In this document: one piece after another, positions 24,082 to 34,414 of the stretch | How positions within the stretch are numbered: position 1 is the first letter of the stretch | Layout of the letters: each line of letters opens with the position of its first letter | Assembly: GCA_940337035.1 (NCBI GenBank) | Contig: CALNHX010003319.1 | Location: 88,976 to 152,975 of the forward strand | DNA: 64,000 bases | Source of the DNA: Agriotes lineatus | Taxonomy: Eukaryota > Arthropoda > Insecta > Coleoptera > Elateridae | Direction: 5' to 3' | Translations under genes and position numbers: made by a program | The notes under the pieces: model-generated | The model's database searches: none | What the model saw: only the letters and a program-made list of their open reading frames with translations | What the model was told of the DNA's origin: nothing

Positions 24082-24887
24082 TACAGGGTGATTCAAATTA
24101 AGCGAGCACCATTGCTATCTTTGTTATTATTGATTTTACAAAGTAGGTTAAATTAGCAAATTATATAGTAGTGTTTTCGGTGCTGATTAATAAGCAATTA
24201 ATAAAAGATAATCAAATAACTCGTTGGCGACAAAATTTTAACAAAATATTTTTTTTAATAAATCACCCTGTATATTTTTTAAAAACTTGAAAAATAAATA
24301 CATTTGTGATATAAAAGTTTTAATACACTATTGTCTTAAAATGAATACTAAAGAAGTTATGGCAACTTGCAGTTTAGATAAATACATACATTATTCTACT
24401 GTAAAAATTCATAAAAATTCATTGCAGGCTTGTTTGAAGTTTTTAATTGAAATAAATAAACAACACTAATTACTTTCGACAACCAAACGTACGACAAATT
24501 GATTTTGACAGGTCTGATGTGTACGTTATTGTTTTTGTTTTTAGTAGCAGCCTACTATGAATTTTTCGTAATTACGGTGTATTGTTGATATAGGTAAACT
24601 AAAATCTCCCCTAACTTCTTTAATATTCATTTTAGACAATAGTGTATTAAGGCTTTTATATCACAAATTAATTTTTATTTCAAGTTTTTAAAATATATAC
24701 AGGATGTTCCATTAAAAAAAAACTAAAAGTGTTTAATTTTGTCGCAAACTCGTTATTCCATTGTTTTGTTATTAATTGCATATTAATCAGCGCCAAAAAC
24801 ACTACTACTTTGCTAATTTAACCTACTTTGTAAAATTAATAATAACAAAAATAGCAATGGTGCGCACTTAATTTGAATCACCCTTAT
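24082..24887. mobile_element. Foldback element with about 290-bp arms
   Basis: The left arm (about 24082-24370) starts TACAGGGTGATTCAAATTAA. The right arm (about 24600-24887) is its inverted copy at roughly 80% identity. The ends carry the CAGGGTG/CACCCT motif and lie next to TA dinucleotides. The loop of about 230 bp is non-coding. The small open frame at 24287-24469 lies inside the arm and is not supported. Confidence 0.75.
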
Positions 24888-25489
24888 AAGAAACAGAAAG
24901 ATTCTAACATAATTTAATTATTATCTGAAATAAAGTGGAGCATTAATGACAAATACCTATTCGAGAAATATAATTCAACATAGTGGGTGTTAGATAAATA
25001 TGATACAGATTATATAAAGTGTTGGACTTTAAAATATAAGCTAAACAATATCACTAAGGAGATAATAATATTTATCAGTATGTAAAATAATTTGGTACAA
25101 AAAACATGTAATACCTTTGTAAGCGGCTAAATTACTAAAATAAACACTTTATAGAAGTTACAATATGTTTGGAATCTAAAGGATTGTGAATTAAACTAAA
25201 AATTTCCAAGAAGAGAATTAAAATAAAATTTTAAAATATTTAAAGATGGTAACACAGTTATAATCTACAAAAGCAATTTCTGGAATTGGATGCCTAACTA
25301 AGTTTATTGTCAATCAATTACATCATATGAATTACATAGCAGGGAATGGTTTTTCGGGAAGTGGTTTACATCGAGTTTGTTAGCAGAGTGAGCGTGTTAT
25401 GGTGTGGATAGAAGGTTGTACATCTACTGGACTTCTAATTCGCCAAGCTTGTTATTGAAGTGACATCTTGTAACTTGCATCTAGTCGAG

Positions 25490-25790
25490 GCTCATGATAC
25501 TAGCTCGTCGGTGTTTTGAGAATTTTGGAAGGAAGACTTGGAAGGCGTTTGCTGCTGATCAATTTTTGGCAGTTCTGTTGGAGAAAAGTGGTAGGTGCCT
25601 TGTCGTATTTGGCTGGGAAGTTTTTGCGGTTCCTGGTGTTTGGTTGAGTACGTACTGGGATTTGTCTGGACGTTGGGAGATTTTTGTGAGACTGCCGGAT
25701 GTGTTTGGCTTGGCAAAGGAGAGTATCGAGGTCAATGGACAGGTGACAAACTACAGGTATTTATGTAAAAAATGAAAGAAAAATATAGAA
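25490..25790. other. GC-richer island with overlapping open frames, unassigned
   Basis: A 93-codon plus-strand frame and a 74-codon minus-strand frame overlap. Neither shows a known domain. A possible splice donor (CAG-GTATTT) follows near 25755. It could be a non-coding exon or a repeat, and I cannot decide. Confidence 0.2.
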
Positions 25791-26089
25791 AAAGTGAAGT
25801 GAGGTAATTTTAAATGGGGAGTACTTACTATTTGATATTTGTTAATATTTATTATCAAACATTAATGTGGGAAAGCTATTTTGCACTTGGGTGTAATATA
25901 AAAATTATTATAAATACACAACTGAATGGAATTCAAGTCAATATTATTTTGTAATATATTTGTCACTCTTAGTAACCTGTGACTATCTCAACTACCACCA
26001 ACAATTCATACTATTTTTCTTGCAATATAATTCGTTAACTAACTGAATTCAAAAAATTAAAAATTAATCATGCATGCTCTTGGATGTTG

Positions 26090-26335
26090 CATTACAAAAA
26101 TTTGAAAAAATTGAACCTAAACGATAAAGAAATTTTCAAGGAAATAAAAAACCAACAGCTCCGATGGTATGAACATATAACAAGGATTACAGAAGGTAAA
26201 CAAGTAAAGATGGTATGATTGGTGGAAATCGGGATGATGAGAGGAAAGGGAAGACCAATGATTACATTGAATGCTAGGATGGCTGACACCCTTAAAAGGA
26301 GGGAATTAGTTACCCAGATTTATTTTGTTTTCTGA
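26090..26335 (+). pseudogene. LINE ORF2 extreme C-terminus
   Basis: The translation 'IKNQQLRWYEHITRI', then 'RGKGRPMITLNARMADTLKR', matches the 'LRWFGHVxRM...GRPxxxW' tail that ends many insect LINE proteins. One stop codon interrupts it at a position normally occupied by tryptophan. Confidence 0.6.
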
Positions 26336-26339
26336 ATCA

Positions 26340-28085
26340 AAGGAGATTAAAAATTAGAACGACACAGGAAATGAGCAAAATCCCTCTCTTTCTCTTGATT
26401 TTTTTAAGTTATCGGCTTTGCAATTAAATAGTTACTGTGTGATCTGTGTCCTGACACCCATGTTTCATCCACCGATAATTATCAATATCAACTCAAAAGC
26501 TGAGTTGCACCAATTTGGAGTGTCATTCTAAATATCGTCCAAATCGATCCAAGCGTTTCATTATTATAAGCAAGATTCAAACGTGAGTTGAAAACTTAAA
26601 CACGATGTACTTCGGAAATTGTGGATCTGCGGTAAAAACCCTACTGAAGTTGTTGGCTTCTTCCTATATTACAATGTGCAGTCGACTTAAAAAACTACGC
26701 AAAAATTTATATATACAATAAAAACCCCTACAAAGGCGTTATACGTATAAACTGCTAAGTAGGCTATTATTTGATACTTTTCAGGCGTCAAAAGCATGTT
26801 GTTATTACATAATATGCAATACAAATTTTATTGCACACTTCTGTCACTTTATTGTCCGCTTCTGTCAAAACTATTCATTAAATTTGGTAAGTTGTCAATT
26901 TAAAACAATGAAAGCATACCTAACATCATTTTTAATGAGTTTTCAATTTGAAATACGTTGACGTTTTGTAATCTCCTTTATCATAGTAAATATGTGGTAG
27001 TCGAAAAAATTATGTATACAGCTCGTATTTAAAGCTTTCTTTTTGCACTTGTGGGATTTTTCTCACGCGTACAAAAGTGGTAGGTACTTTAGCTACTCGT
27101 TGTATAAATACTATTAATTAAATGTTTTTAAACAATCTATAAACACAAATTCATGCATAAGGGTAGAATGTCTGTAAAATTTAATACTGGTCAATAAATA
27201 TTCCGAAATAAAAATTTAAAAATACTGAAAATTTGCATTTTTATTTGGACAGCTTTAATTAAGAAAAACTATGAAATTTTGTAAAAATCTTCTTGGCACC
27301 ATTTTTTAACTTTAGTGTCATAACAAGCTTGAACATCGGTCCCGGCTTTTGAACCATCTGAACTTATATTTAAGTTCGTTTTTTCTTATAGATAACATAT
27401 TACATTTTTCTTTTTGTTCCCTTTATAGCCTACAATTTTAAATTGCATGCTTACTGTTTTTTCTTAGATACTCTCACCATGTCATTTTTAATAACAAAAA
27501 ACTTATTTCGGAAAATGTAACCTGCCCTTTGTGTCTTTCTATTAAGTAAAATTAACACTGTAATGCTATCAATAATGTTAAATAAGCCAACAAATGTAAA
27601 TTGACTGTCGGTTAACCCCCACAATCGGCACTTTTAGTCTATTTTCAATTAATGTCGGCCACAGATGCATAATCAGCCAACTAGTAGTTTACTAATAGTT
27701 CTACTTAGCCTACTTGGTGTAACTAAAATCTAGTGTGGAGGAAGTAGTTCGAAACGTCAGAACATATTTTTTCTACTCCTGTATCTAAAATAGCATATAA
27801 CATACTAACATACACGTCGCTAAGTAACATTTTAATCACTCCTTCATAACCTGTGACTAAAGAGCTTCTTAGTCACGGGCTGAAGTTGGCAACGATGTTT
27901 CAGTCACGGGTTGAAGTTAGCTTCAGACAGTATTTGCTTTATTAGCCACAGCCAAAACTAAAATCAAGTTAGTTTTCAACAGTCAACTTTGACGCTTGTC
28001 AAGCATAATTTAACCTAACATAAAATTCAAAATCTTAATGAAATTATATGATGTTATATTGTCTAAATTTGTGGTCGCAGAAAAA
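26340..28085. other. No recognised gene
   Basis: AT-rich DNA. Around 27855-27925 a block of about 50 bp built on AGTCACGGGYTGAAGTT is present twice. Nothing else is recognisable. Confidence 0.55.
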
Positions 28086-28087
28086 GT

Positions 28088-28210
28088 ATAGTATGTAACA
28101 CATTATATATAAACTCGTTTATTAAACACTCGCTGCGCTACGCTTCGCTCGTGCCTAAAAAGACTCGTGACTAAAATGACGCTTATAAAACTTGTTACAT
28201 AATATACTAT
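28088..28210. repeat. Short hairpin MITE
   Basis: ATAGTATGTAACA on the left and TGTTACATAATATACTAT on the right are imperfect inverted copies. The centre is the palindrome-rich CACTCGCTGCGCTACGCTTC. Confidence 0.45.
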
Positions 28211-28988
28211 TAAGCATCTCATAAAATTAGGTTTTAAGAAAAAAATCGCGGAATTTAAAAATGTCCTCAAATGAAAGGGATTGCGGAAAGTTCGTTCCCC
28301 ACATTTCGTTCCCCACATTTCGTACCCCACATTTCGTTCCCGGGATATTTCGTCTCCCCACATCTCGTACCCGAAAACTTCGTTACCGAGCGAGCTCAAT
28401 TTGTCTCCTAGATTACAGGGTGTTGAAAACCGAGTGCAGCGATCGGAATACAGTTAGAAACATAAAAGATATTTTAATTAATTTATTTATTACAATAAAC
28501 TTATAAGAACTATATACAGTATGTCCCCCGCTTGAGTTTACAAGAGGGAATTACATTTTATTTTTAGTTTTACATAAAAATATTATAGAAATTATAATTC
28601 CTGTTTGGCTTGTAGAGAATTTTAAGAACATTTTCCTTGACAGTTAAGCAAACACTATTTTCTTTTCTGGTAAACTACCCTTTTTGTTTATGATACGGCA
28701 AAATATTACTAAGAAAAGTTGTCCAGAATGAGAAATTATGGCCCTATACAAATCATCAGGAAAATACTTACATTAAACCGTCAGTTTTAATAAATACAAT
28801 TTATTTTGTTCTTATAAGTTTGATATGATCCAGAGGCACGCAAGGGCCTCAGCCATCATATGTACGTATGGTACGCCCTCGCCACGTAATCAGAATCAAG
28901 AACAAAAACAAAATATAATAAATACATCGCGAGCCCAAAAGAACGCTATGCACAGCTGCCGAGCCTAAACCGCGTAAACAGTTCTCAC

Positions 28989-28993
28989 GGCCG
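28989..28993. repeat. Transib target-site duplication, left copy GGCCG
   Basis: Repeated exactly at 31784-31788 immediately outside the right inverted repeat. Five-bp GC-rich duplications are typical of Transib. Confidence 0.95.
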
Positions 28994-31783
28994 CACATAG
29001 GAGTATTCGTATGTTAAAACCGGTTAAAAGTCAAAAGTTATAAGTTACTCAAAAATTCGTTCAAACCATTTTTTGTTTAAGTTTGATAACCAGTCTGTCA
29101 ATCGGCCGCCAGAAAACTTCTACCCCCACTTGCCTCTTGTCGTAAAGTCAGTCGGAACCCAGTCAATGTTGGAATCGCACGTCTTTGTTGGCGACGCTTT
29201 TGTTTGTGGTATTTAGTTCTCTCGCTATTGTATTGTCGTGTGATTGACTTCAGAAAAAATATTAATTGAATATGGAAGTGGAAGGTACGTACCGTAATTT
29301 AAAACGAAATTTTATTATTTTCTGTTTGTATTGTACGTTTAGGAACTATGTTTAACGGGTCCTATAAGAGCATTTATTTTTACTTTTAATTTTGTTATAA
29401 CAGTGTTTTTGTTTAAGTGTCTGGTCTTGTCCAGCTACATTTCTTTTATAGAGACGAAATTTAGGCTTATGCCAATCATATATTACAATAAAATTGTCCG
29501 CCTTAATCCGCCATTTTGTTTTTTATCCATTCGAAGTTAATGCATGTAAAAGTTGAATTATTTCAACATTGTATTTTTTTGTTTTTTCTCTCGTAGATTC
29601 TTGTAAAACCGTCAGGAAATTTACCAGAAGAGCTTTATATGACATCCTGAAAGAATTCAAGGGGAAAAAAATGGACGAAAAGTTTTCATTAATGGAAAAA
29701 AAACTTGTAGAAATGACTAAATGTCCAACTGATCAAAAAACTGTTTTAAGTCGGGCCTTAAGGTGTTTCAAGAGTGATTTCAAGAAGAAATGGACAGCCG
29801 GTAGTTACAAGGATGAACGTTTCTTGAAAAATAATGAAGAATGGCTCACGTCTTCGATCGAATTGCCCTACTGGTCTGCAGAACCTGCACAAAAACCAGG
29901 ACGTCCACCTAAAACATTCGAAGAGTTAAGTGACCGCAGTAAGCGTCGAAAAACAAAAGTACTACGGGAACAGGTACCTGTCGAGGAACTGACGTATGCC
30001 GCTGGCGTAAGTCAGCGCACTTCAGGAAATAGTGATGCGTCAAAATTAATAAAAGAAATGACTTCCACGCCAACCAGAGCTACAAAATTTCGCAAAGTTA
30101 TTACTTCTGTTCAAAAGCAAATAGTTGTTAAGAAACATACACTCGAAGGGGCTCTGGCAATCTTTGTAGAAGGCGACTTCAGTCGAAGACAGTGGGAAGT
30201 TATACACGGGGCTAACAAGAGCATCTACCCCTGTTATTCACTCATAAAAAAGGCCAAAAAAGAATGTTACCCGAATGAGCAATCGATTCGAGTGACTGAA
30301 ACTTGCTCTAAGATTGAACTACAAGCTTTACTTGACCACACTGCATTGCGTCTGTATAAATACGTAGCAGAGGTTGTAGATACTTGTTCACAGGAAGAGC
30401 AGCAAAACATGGTTTTAATTTCAAAATGGGGCTGTGATGGAGCGCAGCAGTTGCAATATAAACAAAAGTTTGAAAACAATACCGACAGTGACGCTAATAT
30501 TTTTCAAAGCTCATTCGTGCCTTTAAGATTAGTTGTAATGGTTGATGGAGAACAAAAAAAAATCATATGGCAAAACCCAGTCCCTTCTTCTGTCAGATTT
30601 TGCAGACCTATACGAATACGCTTTATCAATGAATCAAAAAATGTTACCAAAAATGAAATAGCGTACATCAAAAATCAAGCTGCAAATTTAAAAGAAACAG
30701 AATTGCTCACACCTAATGGATTAGGTAAAATAAAGCATAACATGATACTTACCATGATCGATGGAAAAGTATGCAATGCTGCAACTGATACTTCATCCAC
30801 TATGAGATGTTATATTTGCGGACAGACTTCCAAAGATTTCAACAAATTAATTGTAGCAGAGGAAGTCAATGAGGAAGCACTGAAGTTTGGATTATCGATT
30901 CTTCATGCTAGAATTCGTTTCTTCGAGTCGCTATTGCACTTATCTTATAAATTACTATTAAAAAAGTGGCAAGCGCGAACAGCCGAAGACAAAAAGATTG
31001 TTAAAGAAACAAAAGAAAAGATTCAAACTACCTTCAAAGAAGAAATGGGTCTACTCGTAGACATTCCCAAACCAGGATTTGGGAATACTAATGACGGCAA
31101 TACGTCCAGAAGATTTTTTGCTGATCCGGAATGCTCTTCTCGAATTACAGGCATCGATATTGGTCTAATAAAACGATTTAAAGTAATCTTAGAAGTGATT
31201 TCAAGTGGCAACAGCATTGATGTTGGTAAATTTGGAGCCTATGCACATGAAACTGCTGAAATGTACACAAATTTGTATGGTTGGCATCCTATGTCACCAA
31301 CTATACACAAAATTTTAATGCATGGTGCCAAAGTCATATCTACTGCAATCCTACCTATCGGTCAACTATCGGAAGAGGCAGCAGAGGCCCGCAACAAGCA
31401 CATACGCTATTATAGGCTAAATTTTGCTCGAAAATTTTCACGAGTCGATTGTAACAGAGATATATTAAACAGGCTGTTACTAAGTTCAGACCCGTATTTA
31501 AGTTGTAGCAGACCAAAGCTACACAAGAAAAGTAAGCCATTTTCGATGGAAGCAATCAGTCTTATGGTCGCAAGTACACCGCTTTTACCTCCAAATGAAA
31601 ATGATGCCGAAGAAAGTATAGAAGAAGACGAAGATGACTAATGATATGTTTTGATCGCAAATTTGTATAGTTTTTTTAAAATAAATATCTAATATCATTG
31701 AACTTTGTATTACATTCGATGAAATTGCAAAAAAACGCGAAAAATAATTTTGACCAGTTTTATTATGCGAATACTCCTATGTG
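28994..31783 (+). mobile_element. Complete Transib (RAG1-like) DNA transposon, 2790 bp
   Basis: The terminal inverted repeats begin CACATAGGAGTATTCG at both ends (16 identical bases, then about 20 more with five mismatches). The element is flanked by the 5-bp duplication GGCCG. It encodes one transposase in two exons without disabling mutations, so it may be autonomous. The ends resemble V(D)J signal sequences: a CACATAG heptamer and, after 12 bp, an A-rich block (GTTAAAACC left, AATAAAACT right) each matching six of nine bases of the nonamer consensus ACAAAAACC. It inserted in the 5' LTR of the gypsy element and is therefore younger than that insertion. Confidence 0.93.
29272..31641 (+). CDS. 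Transib / RAG1-core-like DDE transposase, 685 aa, two exons
   Basis: It cuts and pastes the surrounding element. Likely coding exons are 29272-29284 and 29597-31641. The ATG at 29272 gives MEVE, followed by a donor (G-GTACGT) at 29285; a pyrimidine-rich acceptor ends TCGTAG at 29596 and the frame is kept. Without splicing the frame still opens at 29569, but with an unlikely start inside the acceptor tract. Spliced-protein landmarks: first catalytic Asp about 285 (WGCDGAQ), second Asp about 393 (TMIDGKVCNA), zinc ligands CYIC at 409-412 and HKILMH at 575-580, catalytic Glu about 601 (EEAAEARNKHIRYYR). The order D-D-CxxC-HxxxxH-E is that of the RAG1 core and Transib. A GRPPKTFEELSDRSKRRK block (about 110-130) and an acidic tail flank the core. 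Length is normal for the family. All key residues are intact. Splicing is inferred. Confidence 0.93.
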
Positions 31784-31788
31784 GGCCG
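31784..31788. repeat. Transib target-site duplication, right copy GGCCG
   Basis: Identical to 28989-28993. Confidence 0.95.
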
Positions 31789-32828
31789 GCTCGAGCGCTA
31801 AAACCCTCATAAATACATCAAAGCTAAGACGACAGTTAGACAACAGCGAAAACGCCTGCTGTAAACGGGCCCACCGCGCGGAAGCTGCCGCGACAAGTGC
31901 AGAAATCGTGATTATACACCGATAGGCGCTTTTGTTTCGGTTAGGAAGCGCGGAAGAGCAAGATTTGAATGCGGGGAAATTCACGCATCAGCCCAGTACG
32001 CGCCGCCGAAGAAACAAACCCCATAAACGCACATCGGTACACGATCCAACACTGCCATAACAAAAGCAATAAAAGGCTTTCGGGACCTTTTACAAACAGT
32101 TAAATATGCCGATACAACGGAAACATTTACAGCACCGAAGCGCCGGCAAGGCTAGGAAAGAGCCGAGTTCGAGCCGCGGTCAAGAAGACAATAGGAATAT
32201 ATATCGCGAGGGCTAATTAAATTAGAAACACACAAATCACGGAACTCGTGCGAAGGCGAGACAACGAACGCGAACGCAGAGCAGTTCACCGATCGCCGCT
32301 TCTGCAAAAGAAAAAGCTCGCGCAGCAAGCATATGAATGTTAGTGTAGGATAAGTTTAATCGAGAATAAGAACCAAATTGCAAGCGAAACTGGCCGAGTA
32401 AGGACTCAAAATTCAAGTTGGTTTTAGACAAAAACCGTACGCTTGGTTTCAACGCAAGGGAACTTCGCGCCGCGGCGTAGAAAAAAAACTGAGAGCTCGG
32501 CCCCGACGTAAATAATCCCATCCAAGAGATTACAAATCGCAGCTTTATTATTAGACGAGCAAAACATATGAAATAAAGGCTCAAAATGCGAGTTTTTCCA
32601 AGACGAAAACGATGCAGAGATTTTCATCAAGGTAGCACTTCGCGCCGCGGAGATCCGAGCCTCGGATGCAAATTCTATCAAATCTGCAAGCGTCCCCACT
32701 ACCGTTCAGCCAATCACGAGCAAGGGTGCGGCAGACAAAGCCGGCCAGGCCCTTATAAACCCCGGTGTTTCTTGAGGAAGAGGAGAGTTCCAGCCATCAG
32801 TCCAGCCATCAACATCGAGTTCAAAACA

Positions 32829-33215
32829 CTTTCCTTTAACACGCACCCTCGTGCGGACTAAAGGCTAAGTGTCAGCGGGACTTAGCCGAATCACGAGTTC
32901 CACACGCTTTCCTTTAACACGCACCCTTGTGCGGACTAAAGGCTAAGTGTCAGCGGGACTTAGCCGAATCACGAGTTCCACACACTTTCCTTTAACACGC
33001 ACCCTCGTGCGGACTAAAGGCTAAGTGTCAGCGGGACTTAGCCGAATCACGAGTTCCACACACTTTCCTTTAACACGCACCCTCGTGCGGACTAAAGGCT
33101 AAGTGTCAGCGGGACTTAGCCGAATCACCAGTTCCAAAACACTTCCTTTAACACGCACCCTTGTGCGGACTAAAGGCTAAGTGTCCTCGGGACATAGCCG
33201 ATTAGCCAGCAAGTG
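32829..33215. repeat. 78-bp tandem repeat, five copies, in U3 of the 5' LTR
   Basis: Copies start at about 32829, 32907, 32985, 33063 and 33141. Each unit can form two stems: CGCAC-N4-GTGCG inside CCTTTAA...CTAAAGG, and GGCTAAGT-N9-ACTTAGCC. Copies differ by one to a few bases, and the last is degenerate at its 3' end. U3 tandem repeats often act as enhancers; that role is inference here. Confidence 0.9.
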
Positions 33216-34121
33216 CCATATGGACAGAGGATGACGTAAGCAGGCCGCCACAACGCACCTTCCAGTGTTTAATTGATGTGTTTGGTTTTGTTGTCTCGTT
33301 TTGTTTTGTTTTTTTTTGTGGTAATTTGTTTGTCCTTTCTTGCCCCTCCTTAGGTTGAAGGCCTTGTTCGACCGTCTGTTTGGGCCCACGTCGCCCGCCA
33401 CTCCCGAAGCAGCCAGTCCTCACGGAGCACCTCAGGGACACTGGCCCTGGACGCCAGGCCGCACTTCCATCCCCAGCCCGGCGGTGGACCCGCCCTCCGC
33501 TCCGACCGACCGTAGCCACCCGCGGACCCCCGCCCCCGGCGACGAAGGCCTCCACCACTCTCCAGTGCCGGAGTGGGAACTACACCTCCACCCCGAGCCC
33601 TTCGAGCGACACGAGTTCGAGCAGCTGTGGAACGCCGTCCTCCGAAGCGCCGCCGCCCCCATACCCTGGGCACTCCAAGAGGTGGACCTGCCCCCGCGCC
33701 GCCACCCAGGAAGCAACCTCCGGTCCTCCCCCCGGGACCCCAGGCGCCACGCGTGCGCGCTCCGGCGCCCGCTAGCACCCCTGAGCCAACAGCCCCGGCT
33801 CATCCCCGGCAGTCGCCGCGGACAACGCCTTCGGTCCAAAGGACGCCGCCGCTCCGAAACGCGCTGCCACTCCCCGTCACCGCCCCCTCGTCGCGAGAAG
33901 CGCTCAGCCCCGAATCGGCCTCGCCGCCCAGCGCCGTGCCCTCCACAGCGCCGACGCCCGTCGCCACCGCCCCGGAGTCACCACCCGCCGCCGTCCGGTT
34001 CAAGCAGGCCCCGAACCCGAACGCCGAGTCCTCGGTGCCGCCACCAGCACCAGGCCCCCCGCCACCCTCGGCGCCCCCTCCCGCGCCGCTAACGGGAGAG
34101 CCGTCCAGGCGTCCGATCGCC

Positions 34122-34182
34122 CTCTTTTGTATATAGGTGTAAATACTGAATAAAGAACATAAAAAGAACTTTGTAAATAAAT
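34122..34182 (+). promoter_or_regulatory. LTR core promoter and polyadenylation signals
   Basis: TATA-like TTGTATATAGG is followed within 55 bp by two AATAAA hexamers (about 34149 and 34176), then a CT microsatellite. The same block recurs in the 3' LTR at about 37513-37575. Confidence 0.65.
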
Positions 34183-34353
34183 TTGTGTCTCTCTCTCTCT
34201 CTGTCTAGCTCTCACTCTGAGGTCTGCCCCGCCTACCGGGGAAAGCACCATTGGCCGACTGAGTTACCAGGGCAAAAACACCAGTCGCCGGAAGCCATTT
34301 TGCTTAACCCTCGCCCGCCCTCCAACGAGCCCACGGGTCCGAGTCGTGTTAAT

Positions 34354-34371
34354 TGGCGCCCAAAAACGTGG
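34354..34371 (+). other. Primer-binding site of the gypsy element
   Basis: TGGCGCCCAAAAACGTGG lies two bases after the 5' LTR. TGGCGCCC is a usual start of tRNA-primer sites in Ty3/gypsy elements and retroviruses. The exact tRNA was not assigned. Confidence 0.8.
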
Positions 34372-34414
34372 GCCCTGTTTTGGTGGAGACCAGAAGAAAA
34401 ACACGCAGCCAACA

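Larger units (their letters stand above)
28821..34351 (+). repeat. 5' LTR, about 2.74 kb without the nested Transib
   Basis: It begins TGATATGATCC and ends CCGAGTCGTGTTA, matching the termini of the solo LTR at 4418-5959. A TATA-like TTGTATATAGG (34122-34133) and AATAAA signals at about 34149 and 34176 mark promoter and polyadenylation near the 3' end, so U3 is unusually long. U3 holds a five-copy 78-bp repeat (32829-33215) and a GC-rich block (33340-34090) open in several frames at once, which gives proline/arginine-rich ORFs. I treat those ORFs as composition effects. Confidence 0.75.

Noticed and set aside
29569..29596. Transposase start at the first ATG of the long frame (29569)
   Set aside because: These codons (YFFVFSLV) lie in the pyrimidine-rich tract before a good splice acceptor; an upstream ATG with a consensus donor keeps the frame.
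33340..34136. Several proline/arginine-rich open frames (up to 250 codons) as protein genes
   Set aside because: They overlap in several frames on both strands in one GC-rich block within the LTR; the openness follows from low stop-codon frequency, and none shows a domain.
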